A stretch of 7,652 nucleotides of DNA, taken from NCBI GenBank assembly GCA_003558145.1, contig PWMP01000209.1, forward strand, positions 1 to 7,652, written 5' to 3'. Source of the stretch: Elusimicrobiota bacterium (lineage in GTDB: Bacteria > CG03 > SLGR01 > PWQF01). The position numbers and the translations under genes were made by a program. Positions 1-7,341 of this stretch are shown here, in pieces; within the stretch, counting starts at the first letter, position 1; the number at the start of each line of letters is the position of its first letter. Below the pieces are notes generated by a model. It saw only the letters and a program-made list of their open reading frames with translations, was not told where the DNA came from and ran no database searches.

Positions 1-1
1 A

Positions 2-487
2 GATATAATGCTTACAACTTTTTCAATTGTAATGATTAATTATTTCAGCCGGGGGCGGGTAGGCGACTTTCTGGGCGGCATAGATACGCTGGACAAGCTG
101 CTTCCCGGAGACAGGGTGCTGATTGCCGAAGCCTGCAATCATTCCCGTATCGGGGAGGATATAGGGACGGTTCAGATACCTGAATATTTTAAAAAGCATT
201 TTCCCGGGGTTAAGATTGAGCATAGTTTCGGCAGGGAGTTTATGGACTGCGGGGAACTTAAAGAATACAGGCTTGTCATACACTGCGGAGCCTGCATGAT
301 AAGCCATCAGAAACTTCAGGCAAGAATAGAAATGCTTGAGCAGTCCGGGACGCCTTATACTAATTACGGAATATTATTGTCTTATATACAGGATCCGGCC
401 GGGCTGAAACGGGTTATGCAGCCCTGGGGGGTGGATTTTAAAGAAAAGTTCGGAAAGAAAAAAGAAGCAAAGGAGATAAGAAATTGA
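2..487 (+). CDS. hydF: [FeFe]-hydrogenase maturation GTPase HydF, C-terminal part (5'-truncated by window edge)
   Basis: HydF is the scaffold GTPase that receives the diiron precursor made by HydE and HydG and transfers it to apo-HydA. Only the C-terminal cluster-binding domain is present. The reading frame stays open to the left edge (in-frame Asp-Ile codons precede the Met at base 8), so that Met is probably internal; full HydF proteins are about 400 residues. Counting from the Met at 8, the cluster-binding signature is visible as C43-x-H45 (EACNHS) and H92-C93-x-x-C96 (IHCGAC), matching the CxH...HCxxC pattern of HydF. The segment GEDIGTVQIP and the TNYG motif near residue 119 are also family-typical. 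The GTPase and dimerisation domains would lie left of the window. The stop codon overlaps the next gene's start (TTGA), implying translational coupling with hydC. Identification is firm; only the upstream extent is unknown. Confidence 0.93.
   Translation, partial: DIMLTTFSIVMINYFSRGRVGDFLGGIDTLDKLLPGDRVLIAEACNHSRIGEDIGTVQIPEYFKKHFPGVKIEHSFGREFMDCGELKEYRLVIHCGACMISHQKLQARIEMLEQSGTPYTNYGILLSYIQDPAGLKRVMQPWGVDFKEKFGKKKEAKEIRN
471..475 (+). promoter_or_regulatory. Shine-Dalgarno site selecting the TTG start of hydC
   Basis: AGGAG lies 8 bases upstream of the TTG at 484-486, inside the last codons of hydF. It supports the non-ATG start: the next Met codon in frame is about 25 residues inside the protein, within the conserved N-terminal helical region. 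Confidence 0.7.
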
Positions 488-972
488 ATCCTAAAACAGC
501 AGGTAAAATAGACGGGATAATAAAAAAACATTCAGAGGGGCACGGCAGGCTGCTGGGTATGCTGGAGGAAATCCAGAGGGAAAATCCTCACAACTATCTT
601 CCTGCGGACTCTCTTGAGTACGTGGCGCGCAAAACTTCCATACCGTACGCAAAAATATACGGCGTAGTAACCTTTTATTCCTTTTTTAACCTTATTCCGC
701 AGGGAGAGCATTGCATATCGATATGCCGGGGCACGGCCTGCCATACCAAGGGTTCAAAGAAGATACTGGATTTTTTAAGGAAAAATTACGAGTTTGAAGG
801 AGAGGACACAAACGACGCTAAATTGTTCCTGACCACTAAAGACAGGAAGCTTACTTTAAGGTCGGTAGCGTGTTTCGGGCAGTGCGCCCTGGCTCCCGTA
901 GTTGAGATTGACGGAGACATTTATGGCAATATGAAGGTTGAAACGCTGAAAAAAATCATAGAGAAATTTTAG
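484..972 (+). CDS. hydC: NAD(P)-linked [FeFe]-hydrogenase subunit HydC (NuoE/HndA-like, thioredoxin-like [2Fe-2S] protein)
   Basis: This 162-residue protein is a NuoE-family (24 kDa subunit) electron carrier. In trimeric or tetrameric bifurcating hydrogenases the subunit docks on the NuoF-like flavoprotein and carries one [2Fe-2S] cluster. The N-terminal helical bundle is at about 1-65, with the family motif IYGVVTFYSFF at 58-68. The thioredoxin-like domain follows, with ligands C81-x4-C86 (CRGTAC) and C130-x3-C134 (CFGQC). Length is normal for the family. An extra Cys, C77, precedes the first ligand pair. The TTG start overlaps the hydF stop and has a good ribosome site; the stop lies 13 bases before hydB. 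Position in a hydF-hydC-hydB-hydA operon makes it a hydrogenase subunit rather than a complex I or formate dehydrogenase subunit. The symbol follows Thermotoga usage; hndA or nuoE would be equivalent. Confidence 0.93.
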   Translation: MNPKTAGKIDGIIKKHSEGHGRLLGMLEEIQRENPHNYLPADSLEYVARKTSIPYAKIYGVVTFYSFFNLIPQGEHCISICRGTACHTKGSKKILDFLRKNYEFEGEDTNDAKLFLTTKDRKLTLRSVACFGQCALAPVVEIDGDIYGNMKVETLKKIIEKF

Positions 973-985
973 AAAGAGAGAAGAA

Positions 986-3900
986 ATGAAAATAAAAACA
1001 CTGAAAAACCTTTTAAACCTGCAGGAAAAAGGTATGGCTAAACTAAAGCCGGAAATTCCCAGGATAGCCGTCGGTATGAGCACCTGCGGGCTTGGCAACG
1101 AAGCCGAGAGTATATACCGTGAATTTAAAAAAGAGCTTAAAAAACAGAATGTAGAGGCGCTCCTTACGGAAACGGGCTGTTTCGGTTATTGCGCTGCCGA
1201 GCCTATGGTCAATATTTATGTTCCGGGCAAACCGCTGGCCATTATGAGCAAGTTAAGCGTTAAAGACGTGAAAGAAGCCGTAAGGAATATTAAAAAAGGC
1301 AATTCTTCAAACAGTAAAACAATATGCAGGATAGACAGCTGGAACCATCACACCGCGTCCGTTGAATACGGCAGCGGGCTTAATGGAGTTCCCCTGTGGA
1401 ACGAACTACCCTACTACCGGGGCCAGAAAAAAGACGTACTTAGAAACTGCGGAATCATAAACCCCAACGATATAGAAGAGTATATCGGAGTGGGCGGGTA
1501 CCGTCCCCTGTACGATGTGCTTAACCGGATGTCAGAAGACGCCGCCCTTGAAGAGATAAAAGCTTCCGGATTAAGAGGCCGGGGCGGCGCGGGATTCCCC
1601 GTGTGGCTAAAATGGTCAATGCTTAAGCAAAACAAGGAAACTCCCAAGTATATAATATGCAACGCTGACGAGGGCGATCCCGGGGCATATATGAACCGAA
1701 ACGAGTTGGAGGGAGACCCCCATATGATAATAGAGGGGATGATTATCGCCGGCTACATGACCGGGGCAAGGCAGGGAGTTATTTATTGCAGGGCGGAATA
1801 TCCTATTGCGGTAAAAAGGCTAAGCAAAGCTATACAGCAGTGCAGGAAAGCAGGCATTCTCGGTAAATCAGTTATGGGGACAAAGTTTAGTTTTGACATA
1901 CAGATAGTTGAGGGGGCGGGCGCTTTTGTCTGCGGGGAGGAAACAGCCCTTATATCCTCTATCCAGGGAGACCCGGGCTGGCCGATGCCCAGGCCGCCTT
2001 ATCCTTCGGAAAAAGGGCTCTACGGCAAACCGACCTGTATTAATAACGTTGAGACATTTTCCAATATACCCATGATAATAGCGCGCGGCGGCGAGGATTT
2101 TTCCAGGACCGGCACCGAAAAAAGTACGGGGACCAAAGTTTTCTCCCTGGTAGGTAAGATAAAAAATACGGGGCTTGTAGAACTTCCGCTCGGGACGCCC
2201 CTGAGAAAACTGGTTTATGACATAGGGGGGGGTGGAGAGAACGGCAAGAAGATAAAGGCGGTGCAGACCGGCGGGCCTTCCGGCGGATGCATTCCCGCGT
2301 CTCATTTTGACTGCAGTATTGATTACGAGGCTCTGGCCGGGCTGGGAGCCATAATGGGTTCGGGCGGGGTTGTGGTAATGGACGAAGATAACTGTATGGT
2401 TGACGTCGCCCATTACTTCACTGAATTTACCACTTCCGAATCCTGCGGCAAATGCGTGCCCTGCCGCGAGGGAATAAATCACACCCTTCATATGCTGTCC
2501 CGTATAAAGAACGGGGAAGGAGAAATCAGCCAAATGGCCGAACTTGAAAAACTCAGCAACGTGATAAGAGACAGCTCCCTGTGCGGGCTGGGGCAGACGG
2601 GTCCCAACCCTGTGGTCACGACAATGAAGTATTTCAGGGACGAATACGAGCAGCATATAAAAGAAAACTACTGCCAGGGAGGCGTATGCGAGAACCTGTT
2701 TGTTTCGCCGTGTGAAAACAGTTGTCCGCTGCATATGAACGTGCCGGGTTACCTGCAGCTCTGCGCCGAGGGAAGGCTGGAATACGCTTTTGATATGATA
2801 ATAAGGGATAATCCCCTGCCTTCAACCCTGGGAAGGATATGCCATTTTCACTGCAGGATGCAGTGCAGGCGCGATGATATTGACGCTCCGGTAGCCCAGG
2901 GCGAGGTTCACCGCTATGTGGCGGACCGAATCAATGACGAGAAAAAACTTGACGAAATGGCTGAAAGGCTGAAAAAAGACAGGAAAGCCTCCACCGGCAA
3001 AAAAATTGCAGTTATCGGAGCCGGACCGGCCGGCCTGACCGCAGCTTTTTACCTGGCTATGCTGGGCCATAAAGTAAGCGTTTATGAAGAGAAAAGCGAA
3101 GCCGGCGGCATACTGAGGTGGGGAATACCCCGTTACAGGCTTCCTAAAGATATTCTAAAGAGGGAGATAGATTTTATAAGGACAATAGGGGTTGATATAA
3201 AAACCGGCAGAAAAATAACACCGCAGGAATTCAAAAAAATTAAAGATAAAAACAATGCCGTTATCGTAAGCACCGGAGCGTACAGGAGCCGGGATTTGAA
3301 AATAAACGGAATTAAACTTAAAGGGGTAAGCTCCGGCACATCTTTTCTTGAAAAAGCGGCTTCGGACAGGAATTTTAAGCCCGGGAAAAAAGTAGTGGTA
3401 ATAGGGGGCGGAAATGTTGCAATTGACGCCGCCAGAACCGCTGTCAGGTACGGGGCCGAAGTTACTGTTGTTTACAGAAGGGGGAAAGAAGAGCTTCCGG
3501 CAATAAGGCAGGAAATAGAAGACGCGCTGGAAGAAAAGATTAAATTCAGGTTCTGGCGCAATCCCGATAAGTTTGTAGGTGAAAAAGGAAAACTTAAAGC
3601 CCTGCGCGTATCGGTCACGGATCCCGGCGAATATGACATGTCGGGCCGCCGCCGCCCGGTTCCCACGGAAAAGCACGAGACCCTAAAGTGCGACCGGGCC
3701 GTTATCTCCATAGGGGAAGACGTTGACAGCGCCTTTCTGAAAGATTGCGGAGTTTCAGTTTCGGACAAAGGATGCGCTGCGGCCGACCCTTTTACCATGG
3801 AAGTTTCAAAAGGAATTTATGCTGCAGGCGACGTTGTTTCCGGCCCTTCCACCGCTGCCGAAGCTATGGAACAGGGCAAGAAGGCCGCACGCCGCGTTGA

Positions 3901-4120
3901 TTTTGAGCTTATGAAGCAAGACAGGTTTGAAAGCATAAAAGCAGAGATTAAATACCGCATGGAGGTTCCCGAAAAGCCGGACAAGAGGCCCCAGTCCAGG
4001 GCAAAGTCCATAAGCCTGGCAAAAAGGAAAAGCAGTTTTGACGAGGTGCGCACCGGATTTACCGCTGCCCAGGCTCTGACTGAGGCCGCCAGGTGCCTGC
4101 GCTGCGACGTTAAGGAATAA
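986..4120 (+). CDS. hydB: HydB-GltD fusion: NuoF-like FMN/NADH subunit joined to a GltD/NfnB-like FAD-NADP(H) oxidoreductase
   Basis: This 1044-residue flavoprotein is the predicted nicotinamide-handling hub of the hydrogenase. Order of parts: thioredoxin-like [2Fe-2S] domain at about 25-105 (C34, C65, C69); NuoF FMN/NADH domain at about 160-400 with GLRGRGGAGFP (195-205), NADEGDPGAYMNR (226-238) and GAGAFVCGEET (310-320); SLBB region at about 400-470; N3-type [4Fe-4S] domain (C487, C490, C493, C533). Ordinary HydB then continues into a 2x[4Fe-4S] ferredoxin domain. Here C563, C568, C576, C580 and C619, C623, C627 lead into a GltD-like module: first Rossmann motif GAGPAG (678-683), second GGGNVA (807-812) followed by YRRGKEELPA (830-839, the GltD/NfnB region that favours NADPH), and the FAD-binding GIYAAGD (943-949). 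It ends with the GltD-type EAARCLRC tail (C1037, C1040). The frame is uninterrupted. A GAGAG ribosome site lies 5 bases before the ATG; Met17 (base 1034) is an alternative start. The domain calls are firm; three-way electron coupling is inference. Confidence 0.94.
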   Translation: MKIKTLKNLLNLQEKGMAKLKPEIPRIAVGMSTCGLGNEAESIYREFKKELKKQNVEALLTETGCFGYCAAEPMVNIYVPGKPLAIMSKLSVKDVKEAVRNIKKGNSSNSKTICRIDSWNHHTASVEYGSGLNGVPLWNELPYYRGQKKDVLRNCGIINPNDIEEYIGVGGYRPLYDVLNRMSEDAALEEIKASGLRGRGGAGFPVWLKWSMLKQNKETPKYIICNADEGDPGAYMNRNELEGDPHMIIEGMIIAGYMTGARQGVIYCRAEYPIAVKRLSKAIQQCRKAGILGKSVMGTKFSFDIQIVEGAGAFVCGEETALISSIQGDPGWPMPRPPYPSEKGLYGKPTCINNVETFSNIPMIIARGGEDFSRTGTEKSTGTKVFSLVGKIKNTGLVELPLGTPLRKLVYDIGGGGENGKKIKAVQTGGPSGGCIPASHFDCSIDYEALAGLGAIMGSGGVVVMDEDNCMVDVAHYFTEFTTSESCGKCVPCREGINHTLHMLSRIKNGEGEISQMAELEKLSNVIRDSSLCGLGQTGPNPVVTTMKYFRDEYEQHIKENYCQGGVCENLFVSPCENSCPLHMNVPGYLQLCAEGRLEYAFDMIIRDNPLPSTLGRICHFHCRMQCRRDDIDAPVAQGEVHRYVADRINDEKKLDEMAERLKKDRKASTGKKIAVIGAGPAGLTAAFYLAMLGHKVSVYEEKSEAGGILRWGIPRYRLPKDILKREIDFIRTIGVDIKTGRKITPQEFKKIKDKNNAVIVSTGAYRSRDLKINGIKLKGVSSGTSFLEKAASDRNFKPGKKVVVIGGGNVAIDAARTAVRYGAEVTVVYRRGKEELPAIRQEIEDALEEKIKFRFWRNPDKFVGEKGKLKALRVSVTDPGEYDMSGRRRPVPTEKHETLKCDRAVISIGEDVDSAFLKDCGVSVSDKGCAAADPFTMEVSKGIYAAGDVVSGPSTAAEAMEQGKKAARRVDFELMKQDRFESIKAEIKYRMEVPEKPDKRPQSRAKSISLAKRKSSFDEVRTGFTAAQALTEAARCLRCDVKE

Positions 4121-4136
4121 GGAAGGAAAGATATAA

Positions 4137-5912
4137 ATGAATAAACAGGTCAGAATAAAAATAAATAATTCGGATTATCTGATGTATGATGACATTACAG
4201 TTCTTATGGCGTGCCGTAACGCCGGGATAAAGATACCCACTCTATGCTATCTTGAAGGCGTGAGCCAGAGGGCTTCCTGCGGGCTTTGCGTGGTTGAGGT
4301 AAAGGGGGCAAAATCCCTCATGCGGGCCTGCGTAACCAATATCAGGGAAGGAATAGAAATTTTCACCAATACAAAAAGGGTGAGGCAGGCAAGAAAAACA
4401 AACCTTGAGCTTCTGTTGGCAAATCACCCGCGAAACTGCCTGCAGTGCAACAAGAATATGAAGTGCGAGCTTCAGAGTATGGCAGACGAGTTGGACGTGA
4501 GGGAGTGCAATTATCCCAACATAAGAAAAAGGAAGGTTCCCGTTGACAATACTTCTCACTCTCTGTTCAGAGACCACGAGAAATGCATCCTGTGCGCAAG
4601 ATGCGTTGAGGTATGCAGCCAGGTTCAGACAGTTGACGCTATTGAAATAGCCGGACGGGGAATGGACGCCCACGTTACAACTTTTTTTGACAGGGGGCTT
4701 GGTAATTCCGAATGCGTTAACTGCGGCCAGTGCCTGCTGGTGTGCCCTACGGGCGCTCTAATGGCCAAAAGCGAAGTGGACAGCGTATGGAGTGAGATTG
4801 ACAATCCGGAAAAATTCGTTATTATCCAGACTGCTCCCGCCATTCGCGCCGCCATAGGAGAAGAATTTGGCTTTCCTCCGGGTACCGGAACAACGGGAAA
4901 ACTTGTGGCCGCTTTGAAAAAAATGAGTTTCGACCGGGTATTTGATACCCAGTTCAGCGCAGATCTTACAATAATAGAAGAGGGAAACGAACTAATTGAA
5001 AGAATAAAAACGGGAGGGACACTGCCCATGATAACCTCCTGTTCGCCCGGATGGATTCGATTTGCGGAAAAATTCTATCCCGGGGTGCTTGATCATATCT
5101 CAAGTTGTAAGTCCCCACAGCAGATGTTCGGATCCGTAGCCAAGACCTATTACGCCCGCAAGCTCAAGATAGACCCGCGTAAGATATCCGTGATTTCGGT
5201 TATGCCCTGCACGGCTAAAAAGTTTGAGGCCCGGCGCCCGGAAATGACATCGGCGTTTGAATACTGGAAAAAAGAGCTTAATCTTAAGGATAAAGACAGC
5301 TTTCCGGATGTGGACTATGTGCTTACTACCAGGGAAATGGCTGATATGATAAGAGAAGCAGGCATAGATTTTGTTAACCTTTCGGGGGAGAGATTTGACA
5401 GCCCCCTCGGTATGTCAACCGGCGCGGCAACCATATTCGGTGCTACCGGAGGAGTTATGGAGGCGGCGTTGCGCACGGCCTATTTTGAACTGACCGGGTC
5501 GCGTCTGCCAAAGCTGGAGCTGGAAGAAGTCCGGGGGCTTAAGGGTATAAAGGAAGCTTCGCTTGATATAAAAGGAAAGCGTATTAATGTGGCGGTTTCA
5601 CACGGTCTCAAAAACGCACGCCAGCTCCTCAGACAGATAAAGGAAGGAAAAAGCCCTTATCATTTCATAGAAATAATGACCTGTCCGGGAGGCTGTATTG
5701 GCGGCGGAGGCCAGCCTATTCCCGCCGGTTACGAGATACTTAAGAAAAGAATAGGAGCGCTTTACCAGGAAGACCAGGAAATGCAGATCCGCCAGTCTCA
5801 CGAAAACCCGGCGGTAATGGAGCTATATGAAAATTTTCTCGAAAAACCCCTGGGCAAAATGTCCCATAAACTGCTTCACACCAACTATACGGGAAAAGGT
5901 ATTTATATTTAA
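4137..5912 (+). CDS. hydA: [FeFe]-hydrogenase catalytic subunit HydA
   Basis: HydA interconverts H2 with protons and electrons at the H-cluster. The 591 residues show: NuoG-like [2Fe-2S] domain (C37, C48, C51, C65); His-Cys [4Fe-4S] site (H97, C101, C104, C110); two ferredoxin-type [4Fe-4S] clusters (C150, C153, C156, C160 and C193, C196, C199, C203); and the H-cluster domain from about 225. Its signatures are L1 TSCSPGW (300-306), L2 MPCTAKKFE (356-364) and L3 MTCPGGCIGGGGQP (514-527). The C-terminal small-subunit segment is fused on, with SHENP (554-558) and SHKLLHTNY (576-584). This accessory-cluster layout matches subunits of bifurcating hydrogenases. In L1 the residue equivalent to the second Cys of TSCCPxW, an H-cluster ligand in studied enzymes, is Ser303. 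A GGAAGGAAAG ribosome site precedes the ATG, 16 bases after hydB. There is no signal peptide, so the enzyme is cytoplasmic. Confidence 0.96.
   Translation: MNKQVRIKINNSDYLMYDDITVLMACRNAGIKIPTLCYLEGVSQRASCGLCVVEVKGAKSLMRACVTNIREGIEIFTNTKRVRQARKTNLELLLANHPRNCLQCNKNMKCELQSMADELDVRECNYPNIRKRKVPVDNTSHSLFRDHEKCILCARCVEVCSQVQTVDAIEIAGRGMDAHVTTFFDRGLGNSECVNCGQCLLVCPTGALMAKSEVDSVWSEIDNPEKFVIIQTAPAIRAAIGEEFGFPPGTGTTGKLVAALKKMSFDRVFDTQFSADLTIIEEGNELIERIKTGGTLPMITSCSPGWIRFAEKFYPGVLDHISSCKSPQQMFGSVAKTYYARKLKIDPRKISVISVMPCTAKKFEARRPEMTSAFEYWKKELNLKDKDSFPDVDYVLTTREMADMIREAGIDFVNLSGERFDSPLGMSTGAATIFGATGGVMEAALRTAYFELTGSRLPKLELEEVRGLKGIKEASLDIKGKRINVAVSHGLKNARQLLRQIKEGKSPYHFIEIMTCPGGCIGGGGQPIPAGYEILKKRIGALYQEDQEMQIRQSHENPAVMELYENFLEKPLGKMSHKLLHTNYTGKGIYI
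5909..5912. other. Shared TTAA: overlapping stop codons of convergent hydA and gdhA
   Basis: The palindromic TTAA holds the TAA of hydA on the plus strand (5910-5912) and the TAA of gdhA on the minus strand (5909-5911). There is no intergenic space, so any terminator for either unit must lie inside the opposing gene. I see no stem with a following T-run close to either stop. Confidence 0.95.
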
Positions 5913-7267
5913 ACAACTCCCTGGGAGACCATAGCCGCGGCGACTTTGGAGAAGCCGGCTATGTTGGCGCCTGCCTCGTAATCACCCGGTTTTCCGTATT
6001 CTTCAGCGGCTTTAAGAGTTATGCTGTGTATGGCTTTCATTATCTGGTGCAGCCTGTCGTTTACGGTTTCCCTGTTCCATTGCTGCATCTGCCGGTTCTG
6101 TGACATTTCCAGTCCTGAAACGCTTACCCCGCCCGCATTTGCGGCTTTGCCGGGTCCGTACATGACGCCGTTTTCCTTTAAGTGTTTTATTGCCTCCGGC
6201 ATAGTGGGCATGTTTGCTCCTTCAGCCACACACTTGCAGCCGCTTTTTACCAGGGCCTCGGCGTGCTGTAGGTTTATTTCGTTCTGCGTGGCGCAGGGAA
6301 GGGCAATGTCAATTTTGATTTCTTCGTCCCGTATGGCGTCCCATATATTTTTACCGGGAAGGCAAACAGCCGGATACTTGTTTGTGTATTCTTTGATCCG
6401 GGCGCGTGCCTGGTTTTTAATTTCTTTTATGTAGCTAAGCTTTTCGGTATCTATTCCTTCTTCGTCTACAATTGTGGATCCGGAATCGCACATTGAAATT
6501 ACTTTTGCTCCAAGCTGAATGGCTTTTTCTGCGGCAAACTGGGCCACGTTGCCCGCGCCGCTTATCGCTACAATTTTGTCCTGAAGAGGCATTCCCCTGG
6601 TTTTAAGCATTTCTTTTACAAAATAAACCAGCCCGTATCCGGTGGCTTCGGTACGTATATAGCTGCCGCCCCATGCGGTATTCTTTCCTGTGAATACTCC
6701 TGTGTATTTGTTTATAATGCGTTTGTAGCACCCGTACATATAGCCAATTTCCCGGGCGCCGACACCGATGTCTCCGGCCGGAATGTCTACGTTTTCTCCT
6801 ATATGCCTGTAAAGTTCCCTCATAAAAGAGTGGCAGAAGTTCATAACGTCAATATCGTTTTTGCCTTTAGGGTCAAAATCAGAACCTCCCTTGCCTCCCC
6901 CCATAGGGAGAGTAGTGAGAGCGTTTTTGAATATTTGTTCGAAACCGAGGAATTTTACTATTCCCAGGTTCATAGAGGGATGAAACCTGAGCCCTCCCTT
7001 GTAGGGTCCGATGGCGTTATTAAACTGTACGCGGTAGCCCCTGTTTACCTGCACCTGGCCGCTATGGTCAACCCAGGGGACCCTGAAGATAATAACCCTG
7101 TCGGGCTCAACAATCCTTTCAACGATTTTATACTTGATAAATTCGGGATGTTTCTCGAGAACGGGAATTATGGAAAAGAGGACCTCTTTTACGGCCTGCT
7201 GAAACTCGGCCTCTTCCTTATTCTTTTTAACAAGTGTTTCTATTATTCCGTTTATGTGGTCTTTCAT
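5909..7267 (-). CDS. gdhA: NADP-type glutamate dehydrogenase
   Basis: GdhA catalyses reductive amination of 2-oxoglutarate with ammonium to glutamate, normally as a cytoplasmic hexamer. From the chosen ATG (7265-7267) it is 452 residues, the usual length of the bacterial hexameric NADP type. Visible motifs: substrate-binding GPYKGGLRFHP (87-97, K90), QIFKNAL (111-117, K114), glycine-rich LPMGGGKGGSDFDPKGK (120-136) with catalytic Lys126, PAGDIGVG (163-170, D166), dinucleotide fold GAGNVAQFAAEKA (237-249) and CDSGSTIVDE (260-269), and the C-terminal NAGGVSVSGLEMSQN (377-391). The resemblance to E. coli-type GdhA in the GxGNVA and DS-rich region suggests NADP(H) rather than NAD(H). An upstream in-frame Met at 7394-7396 would add 43 AT-rich, unconserved residues without a ribosome site, so it is rejected. 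It lies tail to tail with hydA and could use NADPH linked to the hydrogenase complex (inference). Confidence 0.96.
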   Translation of the reverse strand: MKDHINGIIETLVKKNKEEAEFQQAVKEVLFSIIPVLEKHPEFIKYKIVERIVEPDRVIIFRVPWVDHSGQVQVNRGYRVQFNNAIGPYKGGLRFHPSMNLGIVKFLGFEQIFKNALTTLPMGGGKGGSDFDPKGKNDIDVMNFCHSFMRELYRHIGENVDIPAGDIGVGAREIGYMYGCYKRIINKYTGVFTGKNTAWGGSYIRTEATGYGLVYFVKEMLKTRGMPLQDKIVAISGAGNVAQFAAEKAIQLGAKVISMCDSGSTIVDEEGIDTEKLSYIKEIKNQARARIKEYTNKYPAVCLPGKNIWDAIRDEEIKIDIALPCATQNEINLQHAEALVKSGCKCVAEGANMPTMPEAIKHLKENGVMYGPGKAANAGGVSVSGLEMSQNRQMQQWNRETVNDRLHQIMKAIHSITLKAAEEYGKPGDYEAGANIAGFSKVAAAMVSQGVV

Positions 7268-7273
7268 TGTACT

Positions 7274-7278
7274 CTCCC
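7274..7278 (-). promoter_or_regulatory. Shine-Dalgarno site that decides the gdhA start
   Basis: On the minus strand GGGAG lies 6 bases upstream of the ATG at 7265-7267. The further upstream in-frame ATG at 7394-7396 has no comparable site, so this element fixes the 452-residue product. Confidence 0.65.
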
Positions 7279-7313
7279 GGGCTTCTGCCGTATGTTTTTT
7301 TATTTCAAGTAAA

Positions 7314-7341
7314 ATGATAATAATTTTTTTATAAAATTCAA
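7314..7341 (-). promoter_or_regulatory. gdhA: Candidate sigma-70-like promoter for gdhA
   Basis: On the minus strand TTGAAT (7341-7336) is followed, after a 16-base AT-rich spacer, by TATCAT (7319-7314). Transcription would begin near 7307 and leave a leader of about 40 bases before the gdhA ATG. The match is partial in an AT-rich stretch where such matches arise by chance, so this is only a candidate. Confidence 0.3.

Noticed and set aside
1868..2734. Long minus-strand open frame (288 codons) opposite hydB
   Set aside because: It lies entirely opposite conserved NuoF motifs, has no recognisable domain or start signal, and is a shadow of the real reading frame.
2648..4120. GltD-like part as a separate glutamate synthase small subunit gene
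   Set aside because: The frame is continuous with the NuoF part, there is no ribosome site at the junction, the linker Cys are shared with the HydB tail, and no glutamate synthase large subunit is present.
484..5912. Operon as respiratory complex I (nuoEFG) rather than hydrogenase
   Set aside because: The third subunit carries the L1, L2 and L3 H-cluster signatures and a fused hydrogenase small-subunit tail, hydF precedes the set, and no membrane subunits are present.
5930..5963. Inverted repeat CATAGCCG...CGGCTATG just downstream of the hydA stop, as a terminator
   Set aside because: The 8-bp stem encloses an 18-base loop, has no T-run after it on either strand, and lies in the conserved C-terminal coding part of gdhA, so chance codon content explains it.
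6803..7312. Plus-strand open frame (169 codons) opposite the gdhA N-terminal half
   Set aside because: It is antisense to strongly conserved GdhA motifs and resembles no protein family I know.
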